Position numbers and translations under genes: made by a program. A DNA stretch of 49,692 nt from Flavobacteriaceae bacterium (lineage in GTDB: Bacteria; Bacteroidota; Bacteroidia; Flavobacteriales; Flavobacteriaceae): assembly GCA_947463515.1 (NCBI GenBank), contig CANHRI010000013.1, positions 1-49,692 on the forward strand, given 5' to 3'. A model generated the notes under the pieces. That model saw only the letters and a program-made list of their open reading frames with translations. It was not told where the DNA came from and did no database searches. This document shows, one piece after another, positions 18,229 through 26,416 of this stretch (position 1 is its first letter; each line of letters opens with the position of its first letter).

Positions 18229-18738
18229 ATGCGAAAAATTACATTATTGTTAGCCTTCATCGGGATGATGAGCCTTCAAAGTTGCACCGTTAATGAAGTT
18301 CGAGAGGATACTATAGACAATGATACCATCAGTCAAGTGTATGAAGTGACTCGTTCGTTTACTCCCTCTAATAATTTCAGTACTTTGATTGCGTTTCCGC
18401 AGCCAATTTTTAACTCTGATATGGTATTGGTGTATCGCTTGGCGGGGGTTTCAGGAGGTGTAGATGTTTGGAAATTAATGCCAGAAACGTATTTCTTTCC
18501 TGATGGAACATTGGATTTTGGCTATGATTTTGACTTTACACGGTTTGATGTAAATATCTTCATGCACGGCTTTGATTTGGCGGGTGTATCCCCGAATTTC
18601 CGTGTCAACCAAGTCTTACGAATTGTGATTGTTCCTGGTTTTTTCGGGAAACAAGCAGCAGGTGCTTCCCCTTCGTTCAATGACTACTATGAAGTTGTAC
18701 GCCGTTACGGAATTCAAAACGTAACAAAATTACCATAG
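18229..18738 (+). CDS. Hypothetical lipoprotein
   Basis: The 169-residue product has a lipoprotein signal (MRKITLLLAFIGMMSLQSC, Cys19 in LQSC). The mature part is rich in aromatic residues and predicted beta strands (VYEVTRSFTPSNNFSTLIAF, FDFTRFDVNIFMHGFD, VLRIVIVPGFFG). I recognise no named domain, though similar short lipoproteins of about 170 residues are common in Flavobacteriaceae. The gene stands between two terminators and so is probably monocistronic. Confidence 0.75.
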   Translation: MRKITLLLAFIGMMSLQSCTVNEVREDTIDNDTISQVYEVTRSFTPSNNFSTLIAFPQPIFNSDMVLVYRLAGVSGGVDVWKLMPETYFFPDGTLDFGYDFDFTRFDVNIFMHGFDLAGVSPNFRVNQVLRIVIVPGFFGKQAAGASPSFNDYYEVVRRYGIQNVTKLP

Positions 18739-18779
18739 AAAATTAGGTTAATTACTATAGTTTGTTTGTTTGGTTAGTG

Positions 18780-18807
18780 AAAAGGCGCTCTTCGGAGTGC
18801 CTTTTTT
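18780..18807. terminator. Bidirectional terminator between lipoprotein and TerC genes
   Basis: AAAAGGCGCTC-TTCG-GAGTGCCTTTT forms an 11-bp stem with one wobble pair and a UUCG tetraloop, with A and T tracts on both sides. It serves the lipoprotein gene and possibly TerC, whose stop codon it touches. Confidence 0.85.
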
Positions 18808-19783
18808 ATTCTTCATCCCGAGAGGGTTTGGCTGCTTCGGCTTTTGAGGCAGTGTATAATGAAAATACAACACCACCCGCCAAACAAACCACAATGAATA
18901 GTAAGGACGCCCATTCAGGGAGTTTTACATAATCGTGAGCTAACATTTTAACTCCAACAAACGTTAGAATAATAATAAGACTGTATTCTAAATGATTGAA
19001 TTTTTCCAACATATTGGCCAAGAAAAAGTACATCGAGCGCAAGCCTAGTATGGCAAAAATATTGGAACTAAATACGATAAATGGATCAGAGGTAATCGAT
19101 AGAATTGCAGGGACACTATCGACAGCAAACAATACATCCATGACTTCTATGAGCATCAAGGCAACAAATAGCGGAGTAGCTGCTTTTTTACCATTGTGTG
19201 TTCGCACAAAGAATTTTTCTTTATCGTGCTCAGAAGTGATAGGAATAATTTTTCCTATTAACTTATAAATAGCGGAATGCTTGGGGTCAAAAGCGTCGTC
19301 TTCTTTTTTAGAAAACAACATTTTAGCCGCTGTGAAAATTAAAAATGCCCCAAACACATAGGTTGTCCATGTAAACTTATTGATAATGGCGACTCCAAAA
19401 CCAATCATCAATCCACGGAAAATAATGGCGCCTAAGATTCCCCAAAACAATACCCGGTGCTGGTATTTCTGCGGAATGCGAAAAGAGGCAAAAATGACAG
19501 CAATCACAAAAATATTATCAATACTAAGGGATAACTCAATGAGGTACCCCGTGATAAACTTCATCGCTGCAGTGGATTGTGAGAGTTGTGTGGGATTGGC
19601 TAAGTAGTCAGTGCCGTACAACCAGTAGATGACACCCGAAAATATAAAGGATAAAGTAACCCATAGCGCGGTCCATTTTCCTGCTTCTTTCGAGCTAATG
19701 ATATGGGGTGTCTTGTTAAAAACCCCTAAATCCAAGGCCAAAATACCTACCACTAAAGCAAAAAAGAGAATCCAAACGGTCAT
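18806..19783 (-). CDS. TerC/Alx family integral membrane protein
   Basis: The 325-residue product has about nine hydrophobic segments and the family signatures ELSLSIDNIFVIAVIF near residue 83 and MDVLFAVDSVPAILSIT near residue 214; the acidic residues in these segments are thought to bind metal. Alx-type members export manganese and TerC members have been linked to tellurite resistance and to metal loading of secreted proteins. The longer form (about 320 residues) fits Alx. The tail AEAAKPSRDEE is cytosolic. No yybP-ykoY manganese riboswitch fits between its promoter and start, about 40 bases apart. Confidence 0.92.
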   Translation of the reverse strand: MTVWILFFALVVGILALDLGVFNKTPHIISSKEAGKWTALWVTLSFIFSGVIYWLYGTDYLANPTQLSQSTAAMKFITGYLIELSLSIDNIFVIAVIFASFRIPQKYQHRVLFWGILGAIIFRGLMIGFGVAIINKFTWTTYVFGAFLIFTAAKMLFSKKEDDAFDPKHSAIYKLIGKIIPITSEHDKEKFFVRTHNGKKAATPLFVALMLIEVMDVLFAVDSVPAILSITSDPFIVFSSNIFAILGLRSMYFFLANMLEKFNHLEYSLIIILTFVGVKMLAHDYVKLPEWASLLFIVVCLAGGVVFSLYTASKAEAAKPSRDEE

Positions 19784-19824
19784 ACGTCAATTTTTTTACA
19801 AAGATAATCCTTTCCGTAACCCTC

Positions 19825-19832
19825 CAAAAATA
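19825..19832 (-). promoter_or_regulatory. -7 box upstream of the TerC gene
   Basis: On the minus strand the bases read TATTTTTG, matching TAnnTTTG, 41 bases before the TerC start codon. No TTG at the expected distance was seen. Confidence 0.5.
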
Positions 19833-19871
19833 CATTAAATAATATTTAAGTATTATTAAATTGTAAACAAC

Positions 19872-19889
19872 CCCCTAAAAAAATAGGGG
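19872..19889. promoter_or_regulatory. Perfect inverted repeat CCCCTA-N6-TAGGGG upstream of glutamine synthetase
   Basis: CCCCTA at 19872-19877 and TAGGGG at 19884-19889 are exact inverted arms around six A. The centre lies about 40 bases before the -7 box at 19917-19924. The spacer and the absence of a T run argue against a terminator. Position and symmetry suggest an operator for a dimeric regulator, probably tied to nitrogen supply; this is inference. Confidence 0.5.
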
Positions 19890-19916
19890 TATAATATTTT
19901 ATTTGTCAAAAATCAA

Positions 19917-19924
19917 TATATTTG
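19917..19924 (+). promoter_or_regulatory. -7 box of the glutamine synthetase promoter
   Basis: TATATTTG matches TAnnTTTG exactly, 42 bases before the ATG. No TTG lies at the usual distance; the inverted repeat is upstream, which would suit an activator-dependent promoter. Confidence 0.6.
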
Positions 19925-19966
19925 CACCACAATATTTAGGGTATAATCATTTTAAAACACATTTTT

Positions 19967-22156
19967 ATGTCAACATTGCGTTTTCAGGCCTTACAAGCTG
20001 CTGGTAATCGTAAACCAGTTAAGGTAGAAGAGCTCGACAAAAAGTCGGCGATCTTTGGTTCAAATGTTTTCAACGACAAAGCGATGCGGCAATTTTTAAC
20101 GCCAGAAGCGTATAAAGCTGTAAAAAGTGCTGTCCAATACGGTACAAAAATCGATCGTAAATTGGCCGATTATATCGCTATGGGAATGAAAGAGTGGGCG
20201 CTTACGAAAGGCGTTACACATTACACCCACTGGTTCCAACCCTTAACAGGAACCACTGCTGAAAAGCATGATGCTTTCTTTGAAACGTCTTTTGATGGAA
20301 GCGATCCGGTTGAAAAATTTGGAGGAAGTCAGTTGGTGCAACAAGAACCCGATGCATCTTCATTTCCCAACGGGGGAATTCGCAATACGTTTGAGGCCCG
20401 TGGGTATACCGCTTGGGATCCCACATCGCCTGCATTTATTTACGGAACCACATTGTGTATTCCTACTGTATTTGTATCGTATACAGGTGAGGCTTTAGAT
20501 AATAAAACTCCTTTGTTGCGTGCTTTAAACGCTATTGATGAAGCGGCAACTGAGGTGGCTAAATATTTTGATAAAAACGTAAAAAAAGTAACACCAACCT
20601 TAGGGTGGGAGCAAGAATATTTCTTGGTGGATGCCGCTTTAGCTGCTTCTCGTCCGGATATTACGTTGACGGGAAGAACGTTGTTGGGTCATGCTTCTGC
20701 CAAAGGTCAACAATTGGAAGATCACTATTTTGGTTCGATTCCTACTCGCGTTTTGAATTATATGCGCGACTTAGAAAACGAGTGTATGTTGTTGGGTATT
20801 CCCGTGAAAACCCGTCATAACGAAGTAGCGCCCAATCAGTTTGAGTTGGCGCCTATTTTTGAAGAAACCAACTTGGCGGTGGACCACAATTCTTTGTTGA
20901 TGGATGTGATGTACAAAGTTGCCGAGCGTCACGATTTTAAAGTATTGATGCACGAAAAACCTTTTAAAGGAGTAAATGGTTCTGGAAAGCACAACAACTG
21001 GTCCATGGCAACCGATACGGGTGTAAACTTGTTAGCACCAGGGAAAACGCCGATGAGTAACTTACAGTTCTTGACGTTTTTTATCAATACCATCAAAGCA
21101 GTGTATCGATATGAAGAATTGCTGCGCGCGTCTATTGCTTCGGCAAGTAACGACCACCGTTTGGGAGCCAATGAAGCGCCACCCGCTATTATATCGGTAT
21201 TCATTGGTCAACAACTCACCAAAGTTTTGGCCGAATTGGAAGGAGTGACCAATGGCAAACTTTCTCCTGAAGAAAAAACCGATTTGAAATTGAATGTGGT
21301 TGGTAAAATTCCCGATGTATTATTGGACAATACCGATCGTAACCGTACTTCGCCGTTTGCGTTTACTGGAAATAAATTTGAATTCCGTGCCGTAGGTTCA
21401 ACCGCCAACTGTGCCAACGCGATGACAACATTGAATACCATTGTAGCCAAACAGTTGAAAGATTTCAAACTCGAAGTAGATGCTTTAATAGAGAAAAAAG
21501 GGTTGAAAAAAGACGAGGCGATTTTCAATGTATTACGTGAGTACATCAAAGAAACCAAAAACATCCTTTTTGAAGGTGATGGATACAGTGAAGCTTGGGA
21601 AAAAGAAGCAAAAAAACGCGGCTTGAGTAATCATAAAACGACTCCCAAAGCCTTGAAAGCCAAAGTATCGAAAGAAGCGGTGAAATTATTTGAAGAGTTA
21701 CACATCATGAACCACGTTGAAGTGGAGGCCCGTTACGAAATCGAATTGGAAGAATACACCAAAAAAATCCAAATCGAAGGACGTGTATTGGGTGATATTG
21801 CTCGTAATCACGTGATTCCAACGGCGATTCGTTATCAAAATACATTGATTGAAAATGTTCGTGGGTTAAAAGAAATTTTTGGTAAGGACTTTGAAAAAAT
21901 TGCCAAAGAGCAAATTTCCTTAATCAAAGAAATTTCTGCACACATTGAAGGAATCAACAGTAATGTCGATGCGATGATTGAAGAACGCAAGAAAGCCAAT
22001 AATTTGACTACGGCTGAAAAACAAGCGGAAGCCTATTGCGATAAAGTAAAACCGTATTTTGACATCATCCGTGAGCATTGCGATAAACTGGAGTTACTAG
22101 TCGATGACGAAATGTGGACGTTGACGAAATACCGTGAGTTATTGTTTACGCGATAA
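19967..22156 (+). CDS. glnN: Glutamine synthetase type III
   Basis: The 729-residue product is a class III glutamine synthetase, which makes glutamine from glutamate, ammonia and ATP. Class III enzymes are about 700-730 residues, far longer than classes I and II, and form dodecamers of two back-to-back hexamers. Visible motifs are WEQEYFLVD at 214-222 (metal-binding glutamates), THWFQPLTG, RHNEVAPNQFE, NGSGKHNNWS and FRAVGSTANCANAMT, followed by a long helical C-terminal region. It is the main ammonia-assimilating enzyme in many Bacteroidota. The gene is alone, with a terminator 20 bases downstream and an inverted repeat before its promoter. Confidence 0.97.
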   Translation: MSTLRFQALQAAGNRKPVKVEELDKKSAIFGSNVFNDKAMRQFLTPEAYKAVKSAVQYGTKIDRKLADYIAMGMKEWALTKGVTHYTHWFQPLTGTTAEKHDAFFETSFDGSDPVEKFGGSQLVQQEPDASSFPNGGIRNTFEARGYTAWDPTSPAFIYGTTLCIPTVFVSYTGEALDNKTPLLRALNAIDEAATEVAKYFDKNVKKVTPTLGWEQEYFLVDAALAASRPDITLTGRTLLGHASAKGQQLEDHYFGSIPTRVLNYMRDLENECMLLGIPVKTRHNEVAPNQFELAPIFEETNLAVDHNSLLMDVMYKVAERHDFKVLMHEKPFKGVNGSGKHNNWSMATDTGVNLLAPGKTPMSNLQFLTFFINTIKAVYRYEELLRASIASASNDHRLGANEAPPAIISVFIGQQLTKVLAELEGVTNGKLSPEEKTDLKLNVVGKIPDVLLDNTDRNRTSPFAFTGNKFEFRAVGSTANCANAMTTLNTIVAKQLKDFKLEVDALIEKKGLKKDEAIFNVLREYIKETKNILFEGDGYSEAWEKEAKKRGLSNHKTTPKALKAKVSKEAVKLFEELHIMNHVEVEARYEIELEEYTKKIQIEGRVLGDIARNHVIPTAIRYQNTLIENVRGLKEIFGKDFEKIAKEQISLIKEISAHIEGINSNVDAMIEERKKANNLTTAEKQAEAYCDKVKPYFDIIREHCDKLELLVDDEMWTLTKYRELLFTR

Positions 22157-22176
22157 TTCAATTTGAATCCATAAAT

Positions 22177-22207
22177 AAAAACCCGTTAGCAATAGCGGGT
22201 TTTTTTA
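22177..22207 (+). terminator. Rho-independent terminator after glnN
   Basis: ACCCGTTA-GCAA-TAGCGGGT forms an 8-bp stem with one wobble pair and a stable GCAA tetraloop, flanked by A and T runs. Confidence 0.9.
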
Positions 22208-22241
22208 TTTCTGGGCACTAAAATTTGTGTATTTTCGTTGT

Positions 22242-23102
22242 ATGACTATGCGAAAACTATTACTCTTTCTCGTACTGCTTTTCGGCGGACTGCTTCAGGC
22301 ACAAGAACAATTTGTGGTGTATTTTGACAGTGGAAAATTTGAAACCAGTACCAAAGAAACTCAAAAATTACAGGAATGGATGCAAACCCACAAAGAGGTG
22401 AAAATTCTTGCCATTCAAGGCTACACCGATGAGGATGGCAGTAGCGGCTATAACGATACGCTTTCGCGAAAGCGGGTTGATTTTGTATACCAGCAAGTGC
22501 AGGGAAAAATTGCCACCCGTGCCGATTACAAAGCCCATAGTTTTGGCGAAAATTTCACCCAATCCAAAAATAAAGCTGAAAACCGAAGAGCCACCATCTT
22601 GTTTATTCAGCCCAAAGATTTTGCGCGGGAAAATGAGATTTTAGGAATCAAACCTACCGAACCCGAGAAAGCTGTTAATCCAGAGGTGATTGAAGAAGAA
22701 GCCATGCATTTTCCAGAAAATGCCTCTTTGGAGGAGAAAATTCAGTTGGCACGGGTAGGGACATTAATTCGATTACGGGATATCAATTTTTACCAAAATA
22801 CCTTTGCCGTGATCCCCACTTCCAAAAATGCCGTCGATGAATTGGTCAATGTATTGTATAAAAATCCCAAACTGCGAATTGAAATTCAAGGTCATATTTG
22901 TTGTGTAAGTAAGGATTACAAAAACCTTTCTTTGGAGCGCGCCCGACAAATCAAGCGCATTTTAGTTTCAGAAGGAATCGCATCCGAGCGAATTACCGTC
23001 AAAGGATTTGGTGTTTCCAAACCCAAGTTCCCCATACCTGAAAAATCAGAAGCAGAAGCGGCTCAAAACCGTCGTGTTGAAATTCTAATCACCCAGAAAT
23101 AA
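22242..23102 (+). CDS. Double OmpA-domain periplasmic protein, copy 1 of 3
   Basis: The protein of about 286 residues has a signal peptide ending LQAQ and two OmpA-like domains. The first (about 20-125) has GYTDEDGSSGYNDTL...RKR, with the Asp and Arg that bind diaminopimelate in peptidoglycan. The second (about 165-286) reads GHICC where GHTD is expected, but keeps LSLERAR and ends NRRVEILI. There is no lipobox and no barrel, so it is probably soluble in the periplasm. The start is ATG 22242 or 22248; further upstream only GTG is available. Its stop abuts the next start as TAAATG. Confidence 0.85.
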   Translation: MTMRKLLLFLVLLFGGLLQAQEQFVVYFDSGKFETSTKETQKLQEWMQTHKEVKILAIQGYTDEDGSSGYNDTLSRKRVDFVYQQVQGKIATRADYKAHSFGENFTQSKNKAENRRATILFIQPKDFARENEILGIKPTEPEKAVNPEVIEEEAMHFPENASLEEKIQLARVGTLIRLRDINFYQNTFAVIPTSKNAVDELVNVLYKNPKLRIEIQGHICCVSKDYKNLSLERARQIKRILVSEGIASERITVKGFGVSKPKFPIPEKSEAEAAQNRRVEILITQK

Positions 23103-23957
23103 ATGCGAATCCTCTTTTTTTTGGTTGTTTTATTTTCCAATTTCGTTGCTGCCCAAAAAACGATTTCTATCTATTTTGAGCTGGATGAAAGTTCGATTTC
23201 CTTGGAAGAAGTAAAAAAACTCCAGGTAAATTACTCATCAGCGCATTATAAAGTGATTGAAATTCACGGCTATTGTGATGCCCGTGGAAGTATCGCCTAC
23301 AATGATACCTTGGCACAACGACGCATGAATGCGGTACTACAAAAATTGGATGACTTGTCAATTTCCCACGAAAAAGCGCTTCAAAAAGTAATCGGGGAAC
23401 GCCAATTGGAGTTTCTTTCACATGCTCAAAATAGAAGGGTTGATTTAGTAGTTGAAATGTTACCTAAAATAGAAGATTCAGTTTCGACTACCGTGATTAA
23501 AAAAAAAGAGCCGATAGAGCCTATTATTGAAGAAACGCTTACTCCAGAGGAGCAAATCGCTGAAGAAGCCGATCAATTGGAAACGCAACTGACTCAATCT
23601 AAGGCGGGGACGGTATTTAAAATAAAAAATCTTAACTTCGTATTCAACAGTGATGAAATTGAAATCTTGTCATTGCCATTATTGGACAAATTGCTTGAAG
23701 TGATGCACAGTTTTCCCAAATTGGAAATTGAAGTTCACGGGTATATTTGTTGCAATCCCGACCCCAACGACACGAAGTTGTCGATTCGAAGAGCCCATAA
23801 AATTTATAGGTATCTCACCCAAAATGGGATTGATGCCAAACGATTAGGGTATAAAGGATTTGGTAGTTCAAACCCGATTTTTCCGTTACCTGAAAAGTCC
23901 GAAGCCGAAAAAGCTGCCAACCGTCGTGTTGAAATTTTAATAAAGCACGCTATCTAA
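23103..23957 (+). CDS. Double OmpA-domain periplasmic protein, copy 2 of 3
   Basis: A 284-residue paralogue of the preceding gene, with a signal peptide (MRILFFLVVLFSNFVAAQ). The first OmpA-like domain has GYCDARGSIAYNDTL and QRR, keeping the peptidoglycan-binding Asp and Arg. After an acidic linker (EETLTPEEQIAEEADQLE) the second domain has GYICCNPD in place of GHTD, then LSIRRAH, KGFGSSNPIFPLPE and NRRVEILI. It starts at the base after the previous stop and is followed by copy 3 after 5 bases, so all three form one operon. Confidence 0.85.
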   Translation: MRILFFLVVLFSNFVAAQKTISIYFELDESSISLEEVKKLQVNYSSAHYKVIEIHGYCDARGSIAYNDTLAQRRMNAVLQKLDDLSISHEKALQKVIGERQLEFLSHAQNRRVDLVVEMLPKIEDSVSTTVIKKKEPIEPIIEETLTPEEQIAEEADQLETQLTQSKAGTVFKIKNLNFVFNSDEIEILSLPLLDKLLEVMHSFPKLEIEVHGYICCNPDPNDTKLSIRRAHKIYRYLTQNGIDAKRLGYKGFGSSNPIFPLPEKSEAEKAANRRVEILIKHAI

Positions 23958-23962
23958 GGATT

Positions 23963-24748
23963 ATGGTTCGCTATTTTTTTCTCTTGTTTATTTGTAGCCA
24001 ACTCCAAGCGCAGCAAAAGCTTGAATTGTATTTCGATTTTGATAAATATGATTTAAATGCCCAAGCAATTCAAACCTTAAATTCTTGGATTGCTGAAGGG
24101 AAAACGTATAAGGTTACCAAATTATATGGATTTTGCGATTGGAAGGGAAGTAATGGGTACAATGATACTTTGGCATTACGGCGTGTGAATGCGGTCTATG
24201 ATTATTTGAAAAAACAATACATTTCGGTAGAGAAAAATATTGAGATTCGGGGCTTTGGGGAAGATTTCAAGCAATCGTCTCGCCAAGAGGAAAATCGTCG
24301 GGTCACTCTTTTTTATGAAGTGGAACAACCCAAAAATACAGCGCCAGTATCGGAAACTCCTCCGCCCTCATTGAAGGATGCCGTAGCTCAATCCAAAGTC
24401 GGTGATCGGATTTCTTTGAAGCAAATTCTTTTTCACAACCATTCGGCTAAGTTTATGCCTGAGAGCGAACCTATTTTACTGGAGTTACTTTGTGTCATGG
24501 AGGAAAATCCCACTTTAAAAATTGAAATTCAAGGCCATATTTGTTGTGACACAGAAAACCGGTACGCGTATATCTCTGAAGCGCGCGCTCGAGCTGTTTA
24601 CACTTATTTGTTACGCTATAAAATTGATCGAAAGCGTATGACGTACAAAGGATATGGAACCCAGCAACCCCTTTTTCCAATTCCCGAACGCAATGCCCAA
24701 GAGGAAGCGGCCAATCGACGGGTAGAAATTCGAATACTTGCTCGTTAA
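23963..24748 (+). CDS. Double OmpA-domain periplasmic protein, copy 3 of 3
   Basis: The 261-residue third paralogue has a short signal peptide (MVRYFFLLFICSQLQAQ). The first domain carries LYFDFDKYDL, GFCDWKGSNGYNDTL and LRR; the linker is short and proline-rich (SETPPPS). The second domain has IEIQGHICCDTENR, ARARAVY, KGYGTQQPLFPIPE and NRRVEIRI. The shared features with copies 1 and 2 show that the duplication involved whole two-domain genes. There is no obvious terminator after it; 49 bases separate it from the converging hydrolase gene. Confidence 0.85.
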   Translation: MVRYFFLLFICSQLQAQQKLELYFDFDKYDLNAQAIQTLNSWIAEGKTYKVTKLYGFCDWKGSNGYNDTLALRRVNAVYDYLKKQYISVEKNIEIRGFGEDFKQSSRQEENRRVTLFYEVEQPKNTAPVSETPPPSLKDAVAQSKVGDRISLKQILFHNHSAKFMPESEPILLELLCVMEENPTLKIEIQGHICCDTENRYAYISEARARAVYTYLLRYKIDRKRMTYKGYGTQQPLFPIPERNAQEEAANRRVEIRILAR

Positions 24749-24797
24749 AATATATTTTTAGCTTTTTAGCGCTCAAAAATGATACTTTAATGAAACC

Positions 24798-25940
24798 TTA
24801 CTGCTTCATTAGTTTTTGTTGGTAGCGTTCCCCAGACGTTGTAGTGAGTTCCAAGATATACGTTCCCGCTGCTAGAAAGTCCACTGCAATAGTAGCTGAA
24901 TTGTTTTTTTCTAAGACAATTTTTCCTTGAATATCCCGTAAAATGAGTGATTGTATTGCCATTGCCGGTAAAGGAATGGTCAACGTTGATAGCATTGGAT
25001 TAGCGAGTCGCAGTCCTTTTTCTTGCGAAAGATTGGCCAAATCCAAAGCACAGGATATACATTGCCATTGGGCAGTAACACCGTTGGCTGCATTTAGCAA
25101 CTGTAGCAATTGGTCGCGGTCGCTGCAACTGTCTTTTAGTTGTGAATTCATCCAAAGGAGTAGGTAACTATGCATGATGGCTTGTTGTTGACTTCGGGTA
25201 ATAGTAGGACCCGGGGAGCAAGTGGCTTCTCCAAAACTACAATTGAAATTGCTGTTGGCCATTTGGCAGTGGCTTCCCCCTGTAATCGAGAGGTATGCTT
25301 TACAAGTCCCAGGAGGTAAAGCATTGTACATGGGTAATTGATTAGTATTGGGGGGTGTGATACAATCGTTACTTCCTGCAATAACAAGAGAAGGTAGGGT
25401 GATGTTTTGTGAGGCAGAAATGGCACTCGGATTGGTCTCCGCAGGAGCTAATGTACATAGGGCATCGATAGGTGCACCGATTGCGGCCGCCAAATGTGCA
25501 CTTCCACCTCCCATACTGTGTCCCATGACGCCTGCTTTGGGATGAATCCGTTGAAAAAAGAGGGCTCCATTTTGTGTGTTTTGCGCTTTAATTTGCGCAA
25601 TCACAAAAGCCAAATCTTGGGCAAAGTTGAGGTGTGATGGTGAAAATCCTCCTTCCGTTGTGGGCAAGGCCACAATGTATCCTTGAGGGACTAAGAGTTC
25701 CCAAATATTTTGATAAGCTCCTACATTCATCACAAAACCGTGTCCAAAAGCGATAACAGGAAAACTACCTTGAGCTACGGGGGTATCCGTTCCTGCACTC
25801 AGTGCGGGATAATAAATTTGTGTGCCCACCGCCCGGTTATTACGCGTGATGTCGGTAAATGTTGTTGTAGTACTACCAATAGCAAACGGTTGTGCCGAAA
25901 CAGAAATCCAGACAAAAAGAAAATATAGAATATAGCGCAT
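24798..25940 (-). CDS. Cutinase/PETase-like alpha/beta hydrolase with T9SS sorting tail
   Basis: The 380-residue protein has a signal peptide (1-17, VSAQ), an alpha/beta hydrolase domain and a T9SS tail (about the last 75 residues, with RDIQGKIVLE, AAGTYILEL and QKLMKQ). The nucleophile is Ser142 in GHSMGGGS, the acid probably Asp192 in AGSNDCITPP, the base His224 in GGSHCQMA. FGHGF near residue 65 supplies the oxyanion hole. The box and the spacing resemble bacterial cutinases and polyester hydrolases; chlorophyllase- or dienelactone hydrolase-like relatives are the main alternative. Six or more Cys suggest disulfides. The ATG at 25940 is preferred; the frame extends upstream only to a TTG. 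Confidence 0.82.
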   Translation of the reverse strand: MRYILYFLFVWISVSAQPFAIGSTTTTFTDITRNNRAVGTQIYYPALSAGTDTPVAQGSFPVIAFGHGFVMNVGAYQNIWELLVPQGYIVALPTTEGGFSPSHLNFAQDLAFVIAQIKAQNTQNGALFFQRIHPKAGVMGHSMGGGSAHLAAAIGAPIDALCTLAPAETNPSAISASQNITLPSLVIAGSNDCITPPNTNQLPMYNALPPGTCKAYLSITGGSHCQMANSNFNCSFGEATCSPGPTITRSQQQAIMHSYLLLWMNSQLKDSCSDRDQLLQLLNAANGVTAQWQCISCALDLANLSQEKGLRLANPMLSTLTIPLPAMAIQSLILRDIQGKIVLEKNNSATIAVDFLAAGTYILELTTTSGERYQQKLMKQ

Positions 25941-25990
25941 TATTTTGTTTTTCAGCAAAATACAAAATATTTACGGTCGGGAAACTTTTT

Positions 25991-26113
25991 TTAATCAATA
26001 ATAATAGTAAACATGTCCCAAGCCCCATAATTGTAGGCAATTGATATAGCACTACTACTATGGGGTGGACAAGCACTGCTTTTGGTCTTCCAACGGCAGT
26101 TAGGTAAAGGCAT
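25991..26113 (-). CDS. Possible small peptide ORF, 40 residues
   Basis: The frame reads MPLPNCRWKTKSS, then ACPPHSSSAISIAYNYGAW and DMFTIIID, with two Cys and many Ser. Directly upstream, in another frame and right after the PLDc_N gene stop, lies a 31-codon stretch (26100-26195) reading KKIEVFLSHALKNKV and NDVDTLKGKNAFT that has no start codon. Joined by a one-base shift, the two resemble a leader followed by a Cys/Ser-rich core, as in ribosomally made natural-product precursors of Bacteroidota. It may equally be noncoding or a decayed gene. Confidence 0.2.
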   Translation of the reverse strand: MPLPNCRWKTKSSACPPHSSSAISIAYNYGAWDMFTIIID

Positions 26114-26195
26114 TCTTACCCTTTAAAGTATCAACATCATTGACTTTATTCTTCAAAGCGTGTGAAAGAAAAACCTCAATCTTTTTAGAAAAACC

Positions 26196-26405
26196 TTACG
26201 TGGTTTTTGTTACATGCTTTTTGACCAAATGATAGTACAAAATGTACGTCAAGGGACCGAGGAATGGGAAAAAGATCATGCCGATAAACAATAATAAAGC
26301 ACGAGGATTTTTCTCATTGCGTTGTACTAACAGTAGGCCATAAATGAGAAGACCTAATAGGGTTAGAAAAAATAATGTTACTGGGATTGGACCAACTTTT
26401 GCCAT
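26196..26405 (-). CDS. Small two-helix membrane protein, PLDc_N-like
   Basis: The preferred start is the ATG at 26405 (MAKVGPIPVTL), giving 69 residues; a longer frame would run into the upstream gene. Two hydrophobic helices, about 9-27 and 38-58, are joined by a basic turn (VQRNEKNPRAL), and the second ends FPFLGPLTYILYY. This is the layout of PLDc_N domains, the membrane anchor of cardiolipin synthases that also occurs alone in small proteins. The function of stand-alone members is mostly unknown. It follows the secreted protein gene by 11 bases in the same direction, so the two are likely co-transcribed. Confidence 0.65.
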   Translation of the reverse strand: MAKVGPIPVTLFFLTLLGLLIYGLLLVQRNEKNPRALLLFIGMIFFPFLGPLTYILYYHLVKKHVTKTT

Positions 26406-26416
26406 AATATATAGAA

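Noticed and set aside
19784..19966. Manganese (yybP-ykoY) riboswitch before the TerC gene
   Set aside because: Only about 40 bases separate its -7 box from the start codon, too short for that riboswitch, and no matching stem pattern was seen.
25873..26076. Minus-strand frame of 67 codons overlapping the hydrolase start
   Set aside because: It overlaps the signal peptide region of the well-supported hydrolase in another frame, and its composition is that of translated AT-rich spacer.
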